In this document: piece after piece, positions 28,329 through 38,042 of the stretch
How positions within the stretch are numbered: the first letter of the stretch is position 1
How the letters are laid out: each line of letters opens with the position of its first letter
From: Stenotrophomonas maltophilia
GTDB taxonomy: Bacteria > Pseudomonadota > Gammaproteobacteria > Xanthomonadales > Xanthomonadaceae
Assembly: GCF_023518235.1 (NCBI RefSeq)
Contig: NZ_CP090423.1
Span: forward strand, 3,161,001-3,225,000
Reading direction: 5' to 3'
DNA: 64,000 nucleotides
Made by a program: the position numbers and the translations under genes
Notes under the pieces: model-generated
What the model was told of the DNA's origin: nothing
Database searches by the model: none
What the model saw: the letters and a program-made list of their open reading frames with translations, nothing else

Positions 28329-28942
28329 GGTTTCGGCGCCTCGCTCAGGCGCGCTCGCAATACGAAGGTCACTCGGTCACTCAAGGCAAGCTGCCAGCTG
28401 TCCATTCCATACCGGCCTCGCTGCACGGTACCGCGGCTGACGACGTCGCAATCATAGCCCGGCCGGGCGCAGTCCGCCTTCTCCACCCTCAGCGCCTCGG
28501 GGTGGCTGATGCCGCGCAGGGTCAGCCGGCCATTGATGTCCCCGCCCTGTTCCACGGTCTCGGGCCAGTACGGCAACGAGTCGAACTCGACCACCGGGTG
28601 GCGCCCGGCATCGAAGAACTCCTCGCCGCGCATCCAGCCGGTGTAGCGTGCCTTGCCCGGGATCTCCACCGAACGGGTGAACATCTTCAGATGCACCTGG
28701 TGACGGCCATCGGACAGGATCTCGATGCGCCCCTCGAAGTGCGGGAACACCCCTTCGATGCGCTGGCCGAAGCGGGTGCGCACCTCGAACCCGATCCGCG
28801 AACGCTCGGTATCCAGGCGCAGCACGCGCTGTGCCTCGGCCACCACCGGCGGCAACGGGGTTGGCGGGGACGTCGCCGCCCAGGCCGGCCCCCAGGCCAG
28901 CAGCGCGGGCAGCAGGAAGCGGCCGCGCCGCGCCAGGCTCAT
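28325..28942 (-). CDS. YceI-family exported protein
   Basis: The 205-residue precursor has a signal peptide (to about residue 23, AWA/ATS) and a YceI lipocalin-like barrel: VLRLDTERSRIGFEVRTRFG, then FEGRIEIL, then FFDAGRHPVVEFDSL and NGRLTLRGIS. The barrel binds isoprenoid or other amphiphiles in known members. A Cys pair (DCARPGYDC) is present. It starts 4 bp after the sixA stop and overlaps the phospholipase gene, so it lies inside a minus-strand operon. Confidence 0.88.
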   Translation of the reverse strand: MSLARRGRFLLPALLAWGPAWAATSPPTPLPPVVAEAQRVLRLDTERSRIGFEVRTRFGQRIEGVFPHFEGRIEILSDGRHQVHLKMFTRSVEIPGKARYTGWMRGEEFFDAGRHPVVEFDSLPYWPETVEQGGDINGRLTLRGISHPEALRVEKADCARPGYDCDVVSRGTVQRGRYGMDSWQLALSDRVTFVLRARLSEAPKP

Positions 28943-28946
28943 CGGA

Positions 28947-29423
28947 TCACGGCCACCAGAAGGCGTTCAGGCTGGCCACGCCCGGTTCGATCGAGGCCTC
29001 ACGCGGGAAGCCGAGCACGGCGATGCCGGCCGGCGGCATGCCGCGGTAGTCACTGCTGCTGCCTTCGGTCATCAGCGCCACCAGGCGCTCCAGGCCCGGG
29101 TTGTGGCCGACGATCAGCACGCGGTCGAGATCGCGGCGGTCGTCCACCAGCGCGGCCAGCGTGCCGGGCGTGGCCTCGTAGATACGGTCTTCCAGTCGCT
29201 TTTCCACGTAGCCGATGGTGGCCAGCACGGCTTCCAGGGTCTCGCGGGTGCGCCGCGCCGGCGAACACAGCACGCAGTCCGGCAGCAGCTTGTTTTCTTT
29301 CAGCCACTTGCCGGCGGCTTCGGCCTCGGCCAGCCCCACCGGCGACAACGGCCGGTCGAGGTCGGCCTGGCCGGGCGTGGCCGGTTCGGCATGGGCATGG
29401 CGCAGCAGGATCAGTTCACGCAT
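28947..29423 (-). CDS. sixA: phosphohistidine phosphatase SixA
   Basis: A 158-residue histidine phosphatase. The catalytic start LILLRHAHAE (His 9) and the late VGHNPGLE motif are both present, as is ARRTRETLE. In E. coli SixA removes phosphate from the HPt domain of ArcB or from nitrogen-PTS components. The partner here is unknown, but the linkage to nitrogen regulators elsewhere in the window is worth noting. The short length without a C-terminal extension is typical of SixA. It follows the ParA-like gene by about 50 bp. Confidence 0.9.
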   Translation of the reverse strand: MRELILLRHAHAEPATPGQADLDRPLSPVGLAEAEAAGKWLKENKLLPDCVLCSPARRTRETLEAVLATIGYVEKRLEDRIYEATPGTLAALVDDRRDLDRVLIVGHNPGLERLVALMTEGSSSDYRGMPPAGIAVLGFPREASIEPGVASLNAFWWP

Positions 29424-29472
29424 CGCGGGTTTCCATGGGAAGGAGGCTGCAGCAACAGGAGTGACGCACGCG

Positions 29473-31710
<2,238 letters not shown>

Positions 31711-31769
31711 GGTTTCCCGCGAACGGCGCAGCCCCTCGTGGCTGGTCGCTCAACGCAACAGCCGTGGTT

Positions 31770-31873
31770 GGCCGGGCGGGGTGAGTTCGCGGGGGACGCC
31801 GTAAACCCGTCCTTGGGGGCTTGGCCGCGGCATCCATGCCGCGGACACCCCCGCGAACCCACCCCGCCCGGCC
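31770..31873 (-). repeat. two-loop ANGGA element, copy A
   Basis: The outer stem pairs 31770-31795 with 31848-31873 (25 of 26 positions). The single mismatch becomes a G-U pair in minus-strand RNA. Inside are a hairpin at 31825-31844 with loop ATGGAT and one at 31806-31817 with loop AAGGAC, both read on the minus strand. See copies B, C and D. Confidence 0.8.
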
Positions 31874-31959
31874 TCTGACAATGTCCGAGTGCGTCCACCA
31901 CGGAAAAGAAAAAAGAAGAGCAAAAGCAAAGGCAAAATCAGGTCGGCTGGCCGCTTTTT

Positions 31960-31984
31960 GTAGAGCCGAGCCCACGCTCGGCTG
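31960..31984 (+). repeat. SMAG palindrome
   Basis: GTAGAGCCGAGC-CCAC-GCTCGGCTGC, GTAG head with a perfect 7-bp stem, between element copies A and B. Confidence 0.75.
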
Positions 31985-32026
31985 CTCTTCGATCAGATTT
32001 CCAGTATTCGATTCCGATGCGGATTC

Positions 32027-32049
32027 ATCCACGCATGGCGTGGATCTAC
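32027..32049 (-). repeat. SMAG palindrome
   Basis: The same 23-bp sequence as 15422-15444, in the opposite orientation. Confidence 0.75.
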
Positions 32050-32050
32050 C

Positions 32051-32074
32051 GTGTCGACCAAGGTCGACACCTAC
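32051..32074 (-). repeat. SMAG-like palindrome in the leader of element copy B
   Basis: GTGTCGACCAAGGTCGACAC plus CTAC. The equivalent GTGTCGACTAGGGTCGACAC precedes copy D at 37818-37837. Confidence 0.7.
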
Positions 32075-32098
32075 CAGCAGCCGCCGGAACCTGTCGAA

Positions 32099-32200
32099 GG
32101 CGGGGCACTGTGGGTTTGCGGGGTGTGAGCCGCATGGATGCGGCGACCAAGCCCCCATGGATGGGTTCACGGCGGCCCCGCAAACCCGCAGTGCCCCGCC
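32099..32200 (+). repeat. two-loop ANGGA element, copy B
   Basis: The outer stem pairs 32099-32123 with 32176-32200 (25 bp, one position a U-G pair in plus-strand RNA). Hairpin 1 is GCCGCATGGATGCGGC at 32129-32144. Hairpin 2 is CCC-ATGGAT-GGG at 32154-32165. The leader is shared with copy D. A TGCAA-loop hairpin follows at 32283-32299. Confidence 0.82.
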
Positions 32201-32217
32201 ATCCCACAGTAAACCCG

Positions 32218-32270
32218 CTGTTGCTGTTGCTTCGGCTGTTGCTTCGGCTGTTGCTGTTGCTTCGGCTGTC
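32218..32270. repeat. short tandem tract, (GTTGCT/TCGGCT)n
   Basis: Alternating GTTGCT and TCGGCT hexamers, about eight units, between copy B and its trailing hairpin. No reading frame of interest. Confidence 0.7.
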
Positions 32271-32282
32271 GCCTCTGCGGGT

Positions 32283-32299
32283 GCCGGGTGCAACCCGGC
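32283..32299 (+). repeat. TGCAA-loop hairpin following element copy B
   Basis: GCCGGGTGCAACCCGGC: a 6-bp stem closing the TGCAA loop. Copies C and D carry GCAGGGCTGCAAGCCCTGC at the equivalent place, so the stem changes while pairing is kept. Confidence 0.65.
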
Positions 32300-32312
32300 G
32301 CAACCGCCCCGC

Positions 32313-32948
32313 TCAGGGCCAGGCCGGCGGCGCTGCGGCCCAGGCCTGCTGCACTTCGGCCAGCGAGGCGCGCTCGTCATCACGCCACAGCGGCAGCAAC
32401 TGCGCATAGCGGCTGCTGTCGCTCCACTGCGCCGGCTCGGTACGCACCGCCGCGGCATACCACCGCACCGCCTCCTGCTTCTGGCCGGCCCGCCACAACG
32501 CCAGGGCGTAGGTGGGTGGCAACCAGGCCGGTTTGCTCAACGAGCCCCCGGCGGCGGCCTGCCATTGTTCCAGCGCGGCCTCGGCCTGGCCCTGGCGCAG
32601 CAGGTCCCAGCCGTAATTCCAGCGCACGCCACGGCCCAGGCTGCCCTGTACCGGCGCGTCCTTCAGCGCCTCGCGGTACAGCTGTTCGCCCAGTTCGGTA
32701 CGGCCCTGGGCGATCGCCACCGACGCCAGCTGTACGGTCGCCTCCACCACACGGCGGCCACGCTCGCGCTGCTTCAGCAGCTGCGCCACCAGCGTATCGC
32801 CCTCGGACTGGACCACGACCATCGGCACCGCGGCCGCATCGCTGTCGAAATAGAACTCCTGTGGTGCCGGCAGCGCCGGCGCGGCCCAGGCAGTGGCCGT
32901 TCCCGAGACCAGCAGCACGCTGGCCAGGATCTTTGCTGAAACTGACAT
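32313..32948 (-). CDS. exported TPR-like protein of unknown function
   Basis: The 211-residue precursor starts with a Sec signal peptide (MSVSAKILASVLLVSGTATAWA/AP). A short strand region (PQEFYFDSDAAAVPMVVVQSEG) is followed by about 150 residues of paired helices with TPR character (ELGEQLYREALKDAP, WNYGWDLLRQGQAEAALEQW, ALALWRAGQKQEAVRWYAAAV). Such proteins usually hold envelope complexes together. The ATG at 32948 has GGGGAGAAGGG upstream. It is divergent from the indolepyruvate oxidoreductase gene, with 170 bp between starts. The family is not named. Confidence 0.82.
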   Translation of the reverse strand: MSVSAKILASVLLVSGTATAWAAPALPAPQEFYFDSDAAAVPMVVVQSEGDTLVAQLLKQRERGRRVVEATVQLASVAIAQGRTELGEQLYREALKDAPVQGSLGRGVRWNYGWDLLRQGQAEAALEQWQAAAGGSLSKPAWLPPTYALALWRAGQKQEAVRWYAAAVRTEPAQWSDSSRYAQLLPLWRDDERASLAEVQQAWAAAPPAWP

Positions 32949-33117
32949 CCCTTCTCCCCAGGCTGCAACCGCAGCCTCCCTCTCTCTCCCCGATCCTAAC
33001 CGCAGCGCGGCCGCCGGCGCGAGTGCCGGGGGCTGCGGGGCCTCGCTGCTACAATTCGCGCCTTTCCCGTCGCGTGCCCGCACGCGGCCGGTGCCAGCCG
33101 ATCCTACCGGGCCAGCC

Positions 33118-36100
33118 ATGACCAGTACCGCGCAACTCACTTCGCCCTCTTCCGCCGACCTGATCGACCGCGAGTACTCGCTCGACCACAAGTACACCCG
33201 CAATGAGGGGCGGATCTACCTGAGCGGCGTGCAGGCGCTGGTGCGGCTGCCACTGATGCAGCGCCTGCGCGATGCCGCCGAAGGCATCGACAGCGCCGGC
33301 TTCGTCAGCGGCTACCGTGGCAGCCCGCTGGGCGGCTTCGACCTGGAGCTGTGGCGCGCGCGCAAGCACCTGGACGCGGCCAGAGTGAAGTTCACCCCCG
33401 GCCTGAACGAGGACCTGGGCGCCACCATGGTGTGGGGCACGCAGCAGACCAACCTGTTCCCCGGCGCCAACGTGCAGGGCGTGTTCGGCATGTGGTACGG
33501 CAAGGGCCCGGGCGTGGACCGCTGCGGCGATGTGTTCAAGCACGCCAATGCCGCGGGCACCTCCCGCTACGGTGGCGTGCTGGCGCTGGCCGCCGATGAC
33601 CATGCCTGCCGCAGCTCGACCCTGCCGCACGGCAGCGAAGACGAATTCGTCAGCGCGATGATGCCGGTGCTGAATCCGGCCGGCGTGCAGGACATCCTCG
33701 ACATGGGCCTGCTCGGCTGGGCGATGAGCCGCTATACCGGGCGCTGGGTCGGCTTCAAGACCATCGCCGAAACAGTGGAATCGTCGGCCTCGGTGCAGGT
33801 CGATCCGCTGGCGCGCCGCATCGTGCTGCCGGAGGACTTCGAGATGCCCGTCGGCGGCCTCAATATCCGCTGGCCGGACCCGCCCATGGACCAGGAGATG
33901 CGCCTGCACCGCTATGCGGTGAAGGCTGCGCAGGCCTTTGCCCGCGCCAACGGCATCGACAAGGTGGTGATGGACGCACCGCGCGCGCGGCTGGGCATCG
34001 TCACCACCGGCAAGAGCTACCTGGACGTGCTGCAGGCGCTGGAATACCTGGGCCTGGACGAAGCGGCCTGCGCCGACATCGGCATCCGCGTGTACAAGGT
34101 CGGCATGACCTGGCCGCTGGAGCCGCAGGGCATCGCGCGTTTCGCGCAGGGCCTGGAAGACATCATCGTGGTGGAGGAAAAGCGTGCCTTCATCGAGCGC
34201 CAGATGAAGGAACAGTTCTTCAACTGGCCGGCCAGCTGGGGCCAGCGCCCGTCCATCGTCGGCAAGTACGACGAGAGCGGCGAGTGGATCCTGCCGTCCA
34301 CCGGTGAACTGACCCCGGCCACCATCGCCGGCGTGATCGGCCGCCGCATCCAGAAGTTCTTCAACAACGAATCGATCGAGCAGCGCCTGCAGTGGATGCA
34401 GGAAAAGGAAGCCGAGCTTGCCCTGCCGCGCGCCAGCTTCCCGCGTGTACCGCACTACTGCTCGGGCTGCCCGCACAACACCTCCACCACCGTGCCGGAA
34501 GGCTCGCGTGCGCTGGCCGGCATCGGTTGCCATTACATGGTGACCTGGATGGATCGCAGCACCGACACCTTCACCCACATGGGCGGCGAAGGCGTGACCT
34601 GGGCCGGGCAGGCGCCGTTCACCGATACCCCGCACGTGTTCCAGAACCTGGGCGACGGCACCTATTTCCACAGTGGTTCGCTGGCGATCCGCCAGGCGGT
34701 CGCGGCCGGCGTCAACATCACCTACAAGATTCTCTACAACGATGCGGTGGCGATGACCGGCGGCCAGCCGGTGGACGGCCCGCTGAGCGTGCCCGACATC
34801 GCGCGGCAGATGCGCGCCGAAGGCATCCACACCATCGTGGTGCTGTCGGACAACATCGGCAAGTGGACCGGTCAGCGCGAGCACTTCCCCAGCGACGTGG
34901 AGTTCCACGACCGCAGCGAGCTGGACGCGGTGCAGAAGCGCCTGCGCGAAGTGAAGGGCGTCTCGATCCTGATCTACGAACAGACCTGTGCCACCGAGAA
35001 GCGCCGCCGCCGCAAGCGCGGCAAGCTGGAAGACCCGCAGAAGCGGGTGCTGATCAACTCGCTGGTGTGCGAAGGCTGCGGCGACTGCGGCAAGAAGAGT
35101 TTCTGCGTGTCGGTGCTGCCGAAGGAAACCGAGTTCGGGCGCAAGCGCGAGATCGACCAGTCCAACTGCAACAAGGACTATTCGTGTGTGAATGGCTTCT
35201 GCCCGAGCTTTGTCACCGTGCACGGCGGCCAGCCGCGCAAGGGCAGCAAGCGCGATGCCTCCACGCTGCTGGACAACCTGCCGGCACCCAGTGTGCGCAG
35301 CACGCTGGAACAGCCCTGGAACATCCTGATCACCGGCGTCGGCGGCACTGGCGTGGTGACCATCGGCGCGCTGCTGGGCATGGCTGGGCACCTGGAAGGC
35401 AAGGGCGCTTCGGTGCTGGACCAGACCGGCCTGGCGCAGAAGGGCGGTGCGGTGACCACGCACATCCGCATCGCGCAGCGCCCCGATGACATCCATGCCG
35501 TACGCATTGCCGCCGGTGAGGCCGACCTGGTGCTGGGCTGCGACATGGTGGTGGTGAATGACTACTGGGCACTGTCGAAGGTGCGCGCCGGCCGTTCGCA
35601 GGTGGTGCTGAACACCTATGAGGCGATGCCGGGTACCTTCACCACTCGCCCGGACATGCAGTTCCCGGCGGCCGACATCATTGCCGGCGTGCGCGTCGCG
35701 CTGGGCGGCCAGCAGCCGTTGCTGCTCGATGCTACCCAATTGGCCACCGCGCTGCTGGGCGACGCCATCGCCGCCAACCTGTTCATTCTGGGCTATGCCT
35801 GGCAGCAGGGCCTGGTGCCGCTGTCGTTCGACTCGCTGATGCGTGCCATCGAACTGAACGGCGCCGCCGTGGCGATGAACCAGCAGGCCTTCGCCTGGGG
35901 CCGCCTGGCCGCCGTCGATCCGCAGGCCGTGCAGCAGGCCGCCGGCCTGGTGCGCAACCGCCACACCGATACCGAATCCACCCCGGGCCCGCTGCACCCG
36001 CTGCCGCCGGGCGAGTGGGAAGGCAACGAGTGGGGCGCCACTGCGGCGCCGCGCAACACCGGCGACGAACGCGAACTGCGTGGCCTGCCCTCGCATGGCG

Positions 36101-36804
36101 GCGACGTGGCGTTCCTGCCACTGGACGACGCCCGTCTGTCGCGCTCGCTGGATGAAATGATCGAGCGCCGTGCAGCGTTCCTGGTGGAGTACCAGGACGC
36201 TGCCTACGCCAACCGTTACCGCAGCCTGGTCGAGCGCGTGCGCGCCGCCGAAGCCGAACGCATCGGCGGTTCCACTGCGCTGACCGAGACCGTGGCTCGC
36301 TACCTGTTCAAGCTGATGGCGTACAAGGACGAGTACGAAGTGGCCCGCCTGTACACCAGCGGCGACTTCCAGCGCCGCCTGCAGCAGCAGTTCGAGGGTG
36401 ACTACCAGCTGCGCTTCCACCTGGCGCCGCCGCTGTTTGCGAAGAAGGACGAGCAGGGCCGGCTGCTGAAGAAGGAGTATGGCCCGTGGATGTTCAAGGC
36501 GTTTGGTCTGCTGGCGAAGCTGAAGTTCCTGCGTGGCGGGCGCCTCGATGTGTTCGGCCGTACCGAGGAGCGCCGCATGGAGCGCCAGCTGATTGCCGAC
36601 TACGAGGCGACGGTGCAGGTGCTGCTGGACGGCCTGGAGGATGATCGTCTGTCGCTGGCGGTGGAGATCGCCAGCGTGCCCGAGCACATCCGTGGCTTCG
36701 GTCACGTCAAGGAAGCGCATTTCGCCCAGGCCAAGGCGCGGGAAGCGGCGCTGCTGGCGCAGTGGCGCAACCCGAAGGCGCTGCATATCGTGCAGGTCGC
36801 TTGA
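33118..36804 (+). CDS. indolepyruvate ferredoxin oxidoreductase, fused alpha-beta form
   Basis: Oxidatively decarboxylates aryl pyruvates to aryl-acetyl-CoA with thiamine diphosphate and Fe-S clusters. The 1228-residue fusion shows pyrimidine-binding VSGYRGSPLGGFD near the start, the TPP-binding part (CSGCPHNTSTT, AGIGCHYMVTWMDR, YNDAVAMTGGQPVDG), and a cysteine-rich segment near residues 650-695 (CEGCGDCGKKSFC, then CNKDYSCVNGFC). The gamma domain starts at ITGVGGTGVVTIG (about 737). Residues about 951-994 are an unusual Pro/Gly/Glu-rich linker. Stenotrophomonas may use it for aromatic amino acid breakdown. The ATG is at 33118. A longer in-frame start would overlap the divergent gene. Confidence 0.93.
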   Translation: MTSTAQLTSPSSADLIDREYSLDHKYTRNEGRIYLSGVQALVRLPLMQRLRDAAEGIDSAGFVSGYRGSPLGGFDLELWRARKHLDAARVKFTPGLNEDLGATMVWGTQQTNLFPGANVQGVFGMWYGKGPGVDRCGDVFKHANAAGTSRYGGVLALAADDHACRSSTLPHGSEDEFVSAMMPVLNPAGVQDILDMGLLGWAMSRYTGRWVGFKTIAETVESSASVQVDPLARRIVLPEDFEMPVGGLNIRWPDPPMDQEMRLHRYAVKAAQAFARANGIDKVVMDAPRARLGIVTTGKSYLDVLQALEYLGLDEAACADIGIRVYKVGMTWPLEPQGIARFAQGLEDIIVVEEKRAFIERQMKEQFFNWPASWGQRPSIVGKYDESGEWILPSTGELTPATIAGVIGRRIQKFFNNESIEQRLQWMQEKEAELALPRASFPRVPHYCSGCPHNTSTTVPEGSRALAGIGCHYMVTWMDRSTDTFTHMGGEGVTWAGQAPFTDTPHVFQNLGDGTYFHSGSLAIRQAVAAGVNITYKILYNDAVAMTGGQPVDGPLSVPDIARQMRAEGIHTIVVLSDNIGKWTGQREHFPSDVEFHDRSELDAVQKRLREVKGVSILIYEQTCATEKRRRRKRGKLEDPQKRVLINSLVCEGCGDCGKKSFCVSVLPKETEFGRKREIDQSNCNKDYSCVNGFCPSFVTVHGGQPRKGSKRDASTLLDNLPAPSVRSTLEQPWNILITGVGGTGVVTIGALLGMAGHLEGKGASVLDQTGLAQKGGAVTTHIRIAQRPDDIHAVRIAAGEADLVLGCDMVVVNDYWALSKVRAGRSQVVLNTYEAMPGTFTTRPDMQFPAADIIAGVRVALGGQQPLLLDATQLATALLGDAIAANLFILGYAWQQGLVPLSFDSLMRAIELNGAAVAMNQQAFAWGRLAAVDPQAVQQAAGLVRNRHTDTESTPGPLHPLPPGEWEGNEWGATAAPRNTGDERELRGLPSHGGDVAFLPLDDARLSRSLDEMIERRAAFLVEYQDAAYANRYRSLVERVRAAEAERIGGSTALTETVARYLFKLMAYKDEYEVARLYTSGDFQRRLQQQFEGDYQLRFHLAPPLFAKKDEQGRLLKKEYGPWMFKAFGLLAKLKFLRGGRLDVFGRTEERRMERQLIADYEATVQVLLDGLEDDRLSLAVEIASVPEHIRGFGHVKEAHFAQAKAREAALLAQWRNPKALHIVQVA

Positions 36805-36806
36805 AG

Positions 36807-36829
36807 GTGGTGCCGGCTGCTGGCCGGCC
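36807..36829 (+). repeat. SMAG palindrome
   Basis: GTGGTGCCGGCTGCTGGCCGGCC, 2 bp after the oxidoreductase stop. It faces an inverted copy at 36847, making a SMAG pair. Confidence 0.65.
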
Positions 36830-36846
36830 TGTTCCTGGCCATCGAT

Positions 36847-36869
36847 TGCCGGCCAGCGGCCGGCACTAC
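36847..36869 (-). repeat. SMAG palindrome
   Basis: Minus strand GTAGTGCCGGCCGCTGGCCGGCA. With the element at 36807 it can form a larger stem that may end transcription from both sides. Confidence 0.7.
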
Positions 36870-36876
36870 CGGCGGT

Positions 36877-37491
36877 TCAGCCCAGCCGCCACAGCAGCAG
36901 CCGGTTGTTGGCCGGCATCGCCACATCGCGCAGGCGGGTGAAGCCGTTGTCCGCGGCCAGCGCCTGCACAGCCTCGCTATCGCGGATGCCGCTGCGCGGG
37001 TCGCGCGCCTTCAGCCAGCCATCGAACTGCGCGTTGCTGTCGCTGGTGTAGTGGCCGCCGTAGTTGAACGGGCCGTACACCGCCAGCAGTGTGCCGTGGC
37101 GCAGCACCGGCGGCAGCGCGGCGAACAGCGCCTGTACGTGGTCCCAGCTCATGATGTGCAGCGTGTTGGCGCTGAACGCGGCGTCGAAGGTGCTGCCCTC
37201 GGGCAGCGACAGGCCGGGTGCCGGCGGCAGTTCCACCTGCAGCGCCAGCGGCGGCAGCAGGTTCAGCAATGCCGCTTCGGCACGCCACGCCTCGATGCCG
37301 GGCAGGTGGTCCGGGTGATCGCTGGGCTGCCAGCGCAGCCAGGGCCAGCGCTCGGCGAAGAAGGCCGCATGCTGGCCGGTGCCGCTGCCGATTTCCAGCA
37401 GCCGATGACGGTCGCCCATCCACGGGTCGAGTGCGGCGGCGATCGGCTCGCGGTTGCGCTCGCAGGCTTCTGAATACGGCTTGCTCGACAT
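36877..37491 (-). CDS. DUF938 SAM-dependent methyltransferase
   Basis: The 204-residue protein begins KPYSEACERNREPI, the DUF938 hallmark. The SAM-binding loop LLEIGSGTGQHAAFFA is at about 33-48, an acidic residue after strand 2 is in QPSDHPDHLPG, and the post-motif IV segment is AFSANTLHIMSW. The family is widespread in proteobacteria and its acceptor is unknown. The ATG at 37491 gives MSSKPYSEA. In-frame extension upstream would run into the repeat region. It is convergent with the oxidoreductase, separated by a SMAG pair. Confidence 0.9.
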   Translation of the reverse strand: MSSKPYSEACERNREPIAAALDPWMGDRHRLLEIGSGTGQHAAFFAERWPWLRWQPSDHPDHLPGIEAWRAEAALLNLLPPLALQVELPPAPGLSLPEGSTFDAAFSANTLHIMSWDHVQALFAALPPVLRHGTLLAVYGPFNYGGHYTSDSNAQFDGWLKARDPRSGIRDSEAVQALAADNGFTRLRDVAMPANNRLLLWRLG

Positions 37492-37545
37492 CAGGACGGG
37501 GTCCAGGCGGGGTCGGCCCCATTGTGCACGAGGGCGGATTGTTGG

Positions 37546-37564
37546 GCAGGGCTTGCAGCCCTGC
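37546..37564 (-). repeat. TGCAA-loop hairpin following element copy C
   Basis: Minus strand GCAGGGCTGCAAGCCCTGC, identical to the hairpin after copy D. It lies 47 bp past the copy C stem. Confidence 0.7.
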
Positions 37565-37611
37565 ACCCGCAGAAGCCGGAGCAACATAAAAAAGCTGGCA
37601 TTCCGTGGGTT

Positions 37612-37713
37612 GGCGGGGTGGGTCCGGTTGCGGGGGACGCTGCAAGTACGTCCATGTAAGCTCGGTCGCCGCATCCATGCGGCTCACGCCCCCGCAACCG
37701 GACCCACCCCGCC
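37612..37713 (-). repeat. two-loop ANGGA element, copy C
   Basis: The outer stem pairs 37612-37636 with 37689-37713, 25 of 25 bp. On the minus strand, hairpin 1 is GCCGCATGGATGCGGC (37668-37683) and hairpin 2 is TAC-ATGGAC-GTA (37647-37658). The sequence ACATGGACGT matches the CsrA/RsmE-type ACANGGANGU consensus exactly. A T-run follows the element 3' stem by about 25 bp. Confidence 0.82.
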
Positions 37714-37749
37714 TTCGACAGTTGGCTGCGTTCTGTCAGGACAGCTATT

Positions 37750-37790
37750 GGGGTCAGATCCGTTTTCCGAAGGAGAACGGATCTGACCCC
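37750..37790. repeat. GGGGTC-type dispersed palindrome, copy 2
   Basis: GGGGTCAGATCCGTT and AACGGATCTGACCCC pair almost perfectly around a short loop, followed by ATTTTTATG. This is the best-preserved of three copies and could act as a terminator. Confidence 0.8.
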
Positions 37791-37817
37791 ATTTTTATGT
37801 ATCGATATCTGACAGAT

Positions 37818-37837
37818 GTGTCGACTAGGGTCGACAC
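37818..37837. repeat. SMAG-like palindrome in the leader of element copy D
   Basis: GTGTCGACTAGGGTCGACAC, the counterpart of 32051-32070 before copy B. Confidence 0.65.
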
Positions 37838-37874
37838 CCACCAACAGCCACCCGGAATCTGTCAGAGGTGGGAC

Positions 37875-37962
37875 GGTGTGGGTGGGCAGGACCGTTGGCG
37901 CCATGGATGGCGCCATCGAGCCCCCATGGACGGGTTTACGGCGTGTCCTGCCCACCCACACC
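37875..37962 (+). repeat. two-loop ANGGA element, copy D
   Basis: The outer stem pairs 37875-37892 with 37945-37962, 18 of 18 bp, with a sequence unlike the other copies. Hairpin 1 is GGCGCCATGGATGGCGCC (37897-37914). Hairpin 2 is CCC-ATGGAC-GGG (37923-37934). Confidence 0.82.
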
Positions 37963-38023
37963 GCCCCGCCATCCCACGGATAGCCTGCTTTTGACGTTGA
38001 CGTTGCCCTGGCTTGAAGCAGGT

Positions 38024-38042
38024 GCAGGGCTGCAAGCCCTGC
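38024..38042 (+). repeat. TGCAA-loop hairpin following element copy D
   Basis: GCAGGGCTGCAAGCCCTGC, 61 bp past the copy D stem. It matches the hairpin after copy C base for base. Confidence 0.7.

Larger units (their letters stand above)
31711..32312. other. 602-bp repeat-filled gap
   Basis: No plausible gene. In order it holds element copy A (minus), an A-rich run (31900-31940), SMAG elements at 31960, 32027 and 32051, element copy B (plus), a GTTGCTTCGGCT-type tandem tract, and a TGCAA-loop hairpin at 32283-32299. Confidence 0.85.

Noticed and set aside
31880..31945. A-rich run as a possible replication or transfer origin
   Set aside because: Only about 45 bp, no DnaA boxes or iterons, no replication gene nearby.
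33049..36786. 1245-codon open frame on the minus strand
   Set aside because: It is antisense to the indolepyruvate oxidoreductase. GC-rich codon bias keeps stop codons out of the opposite frame, and the product is His/Arg/Gln-rich with no recognisable domain.
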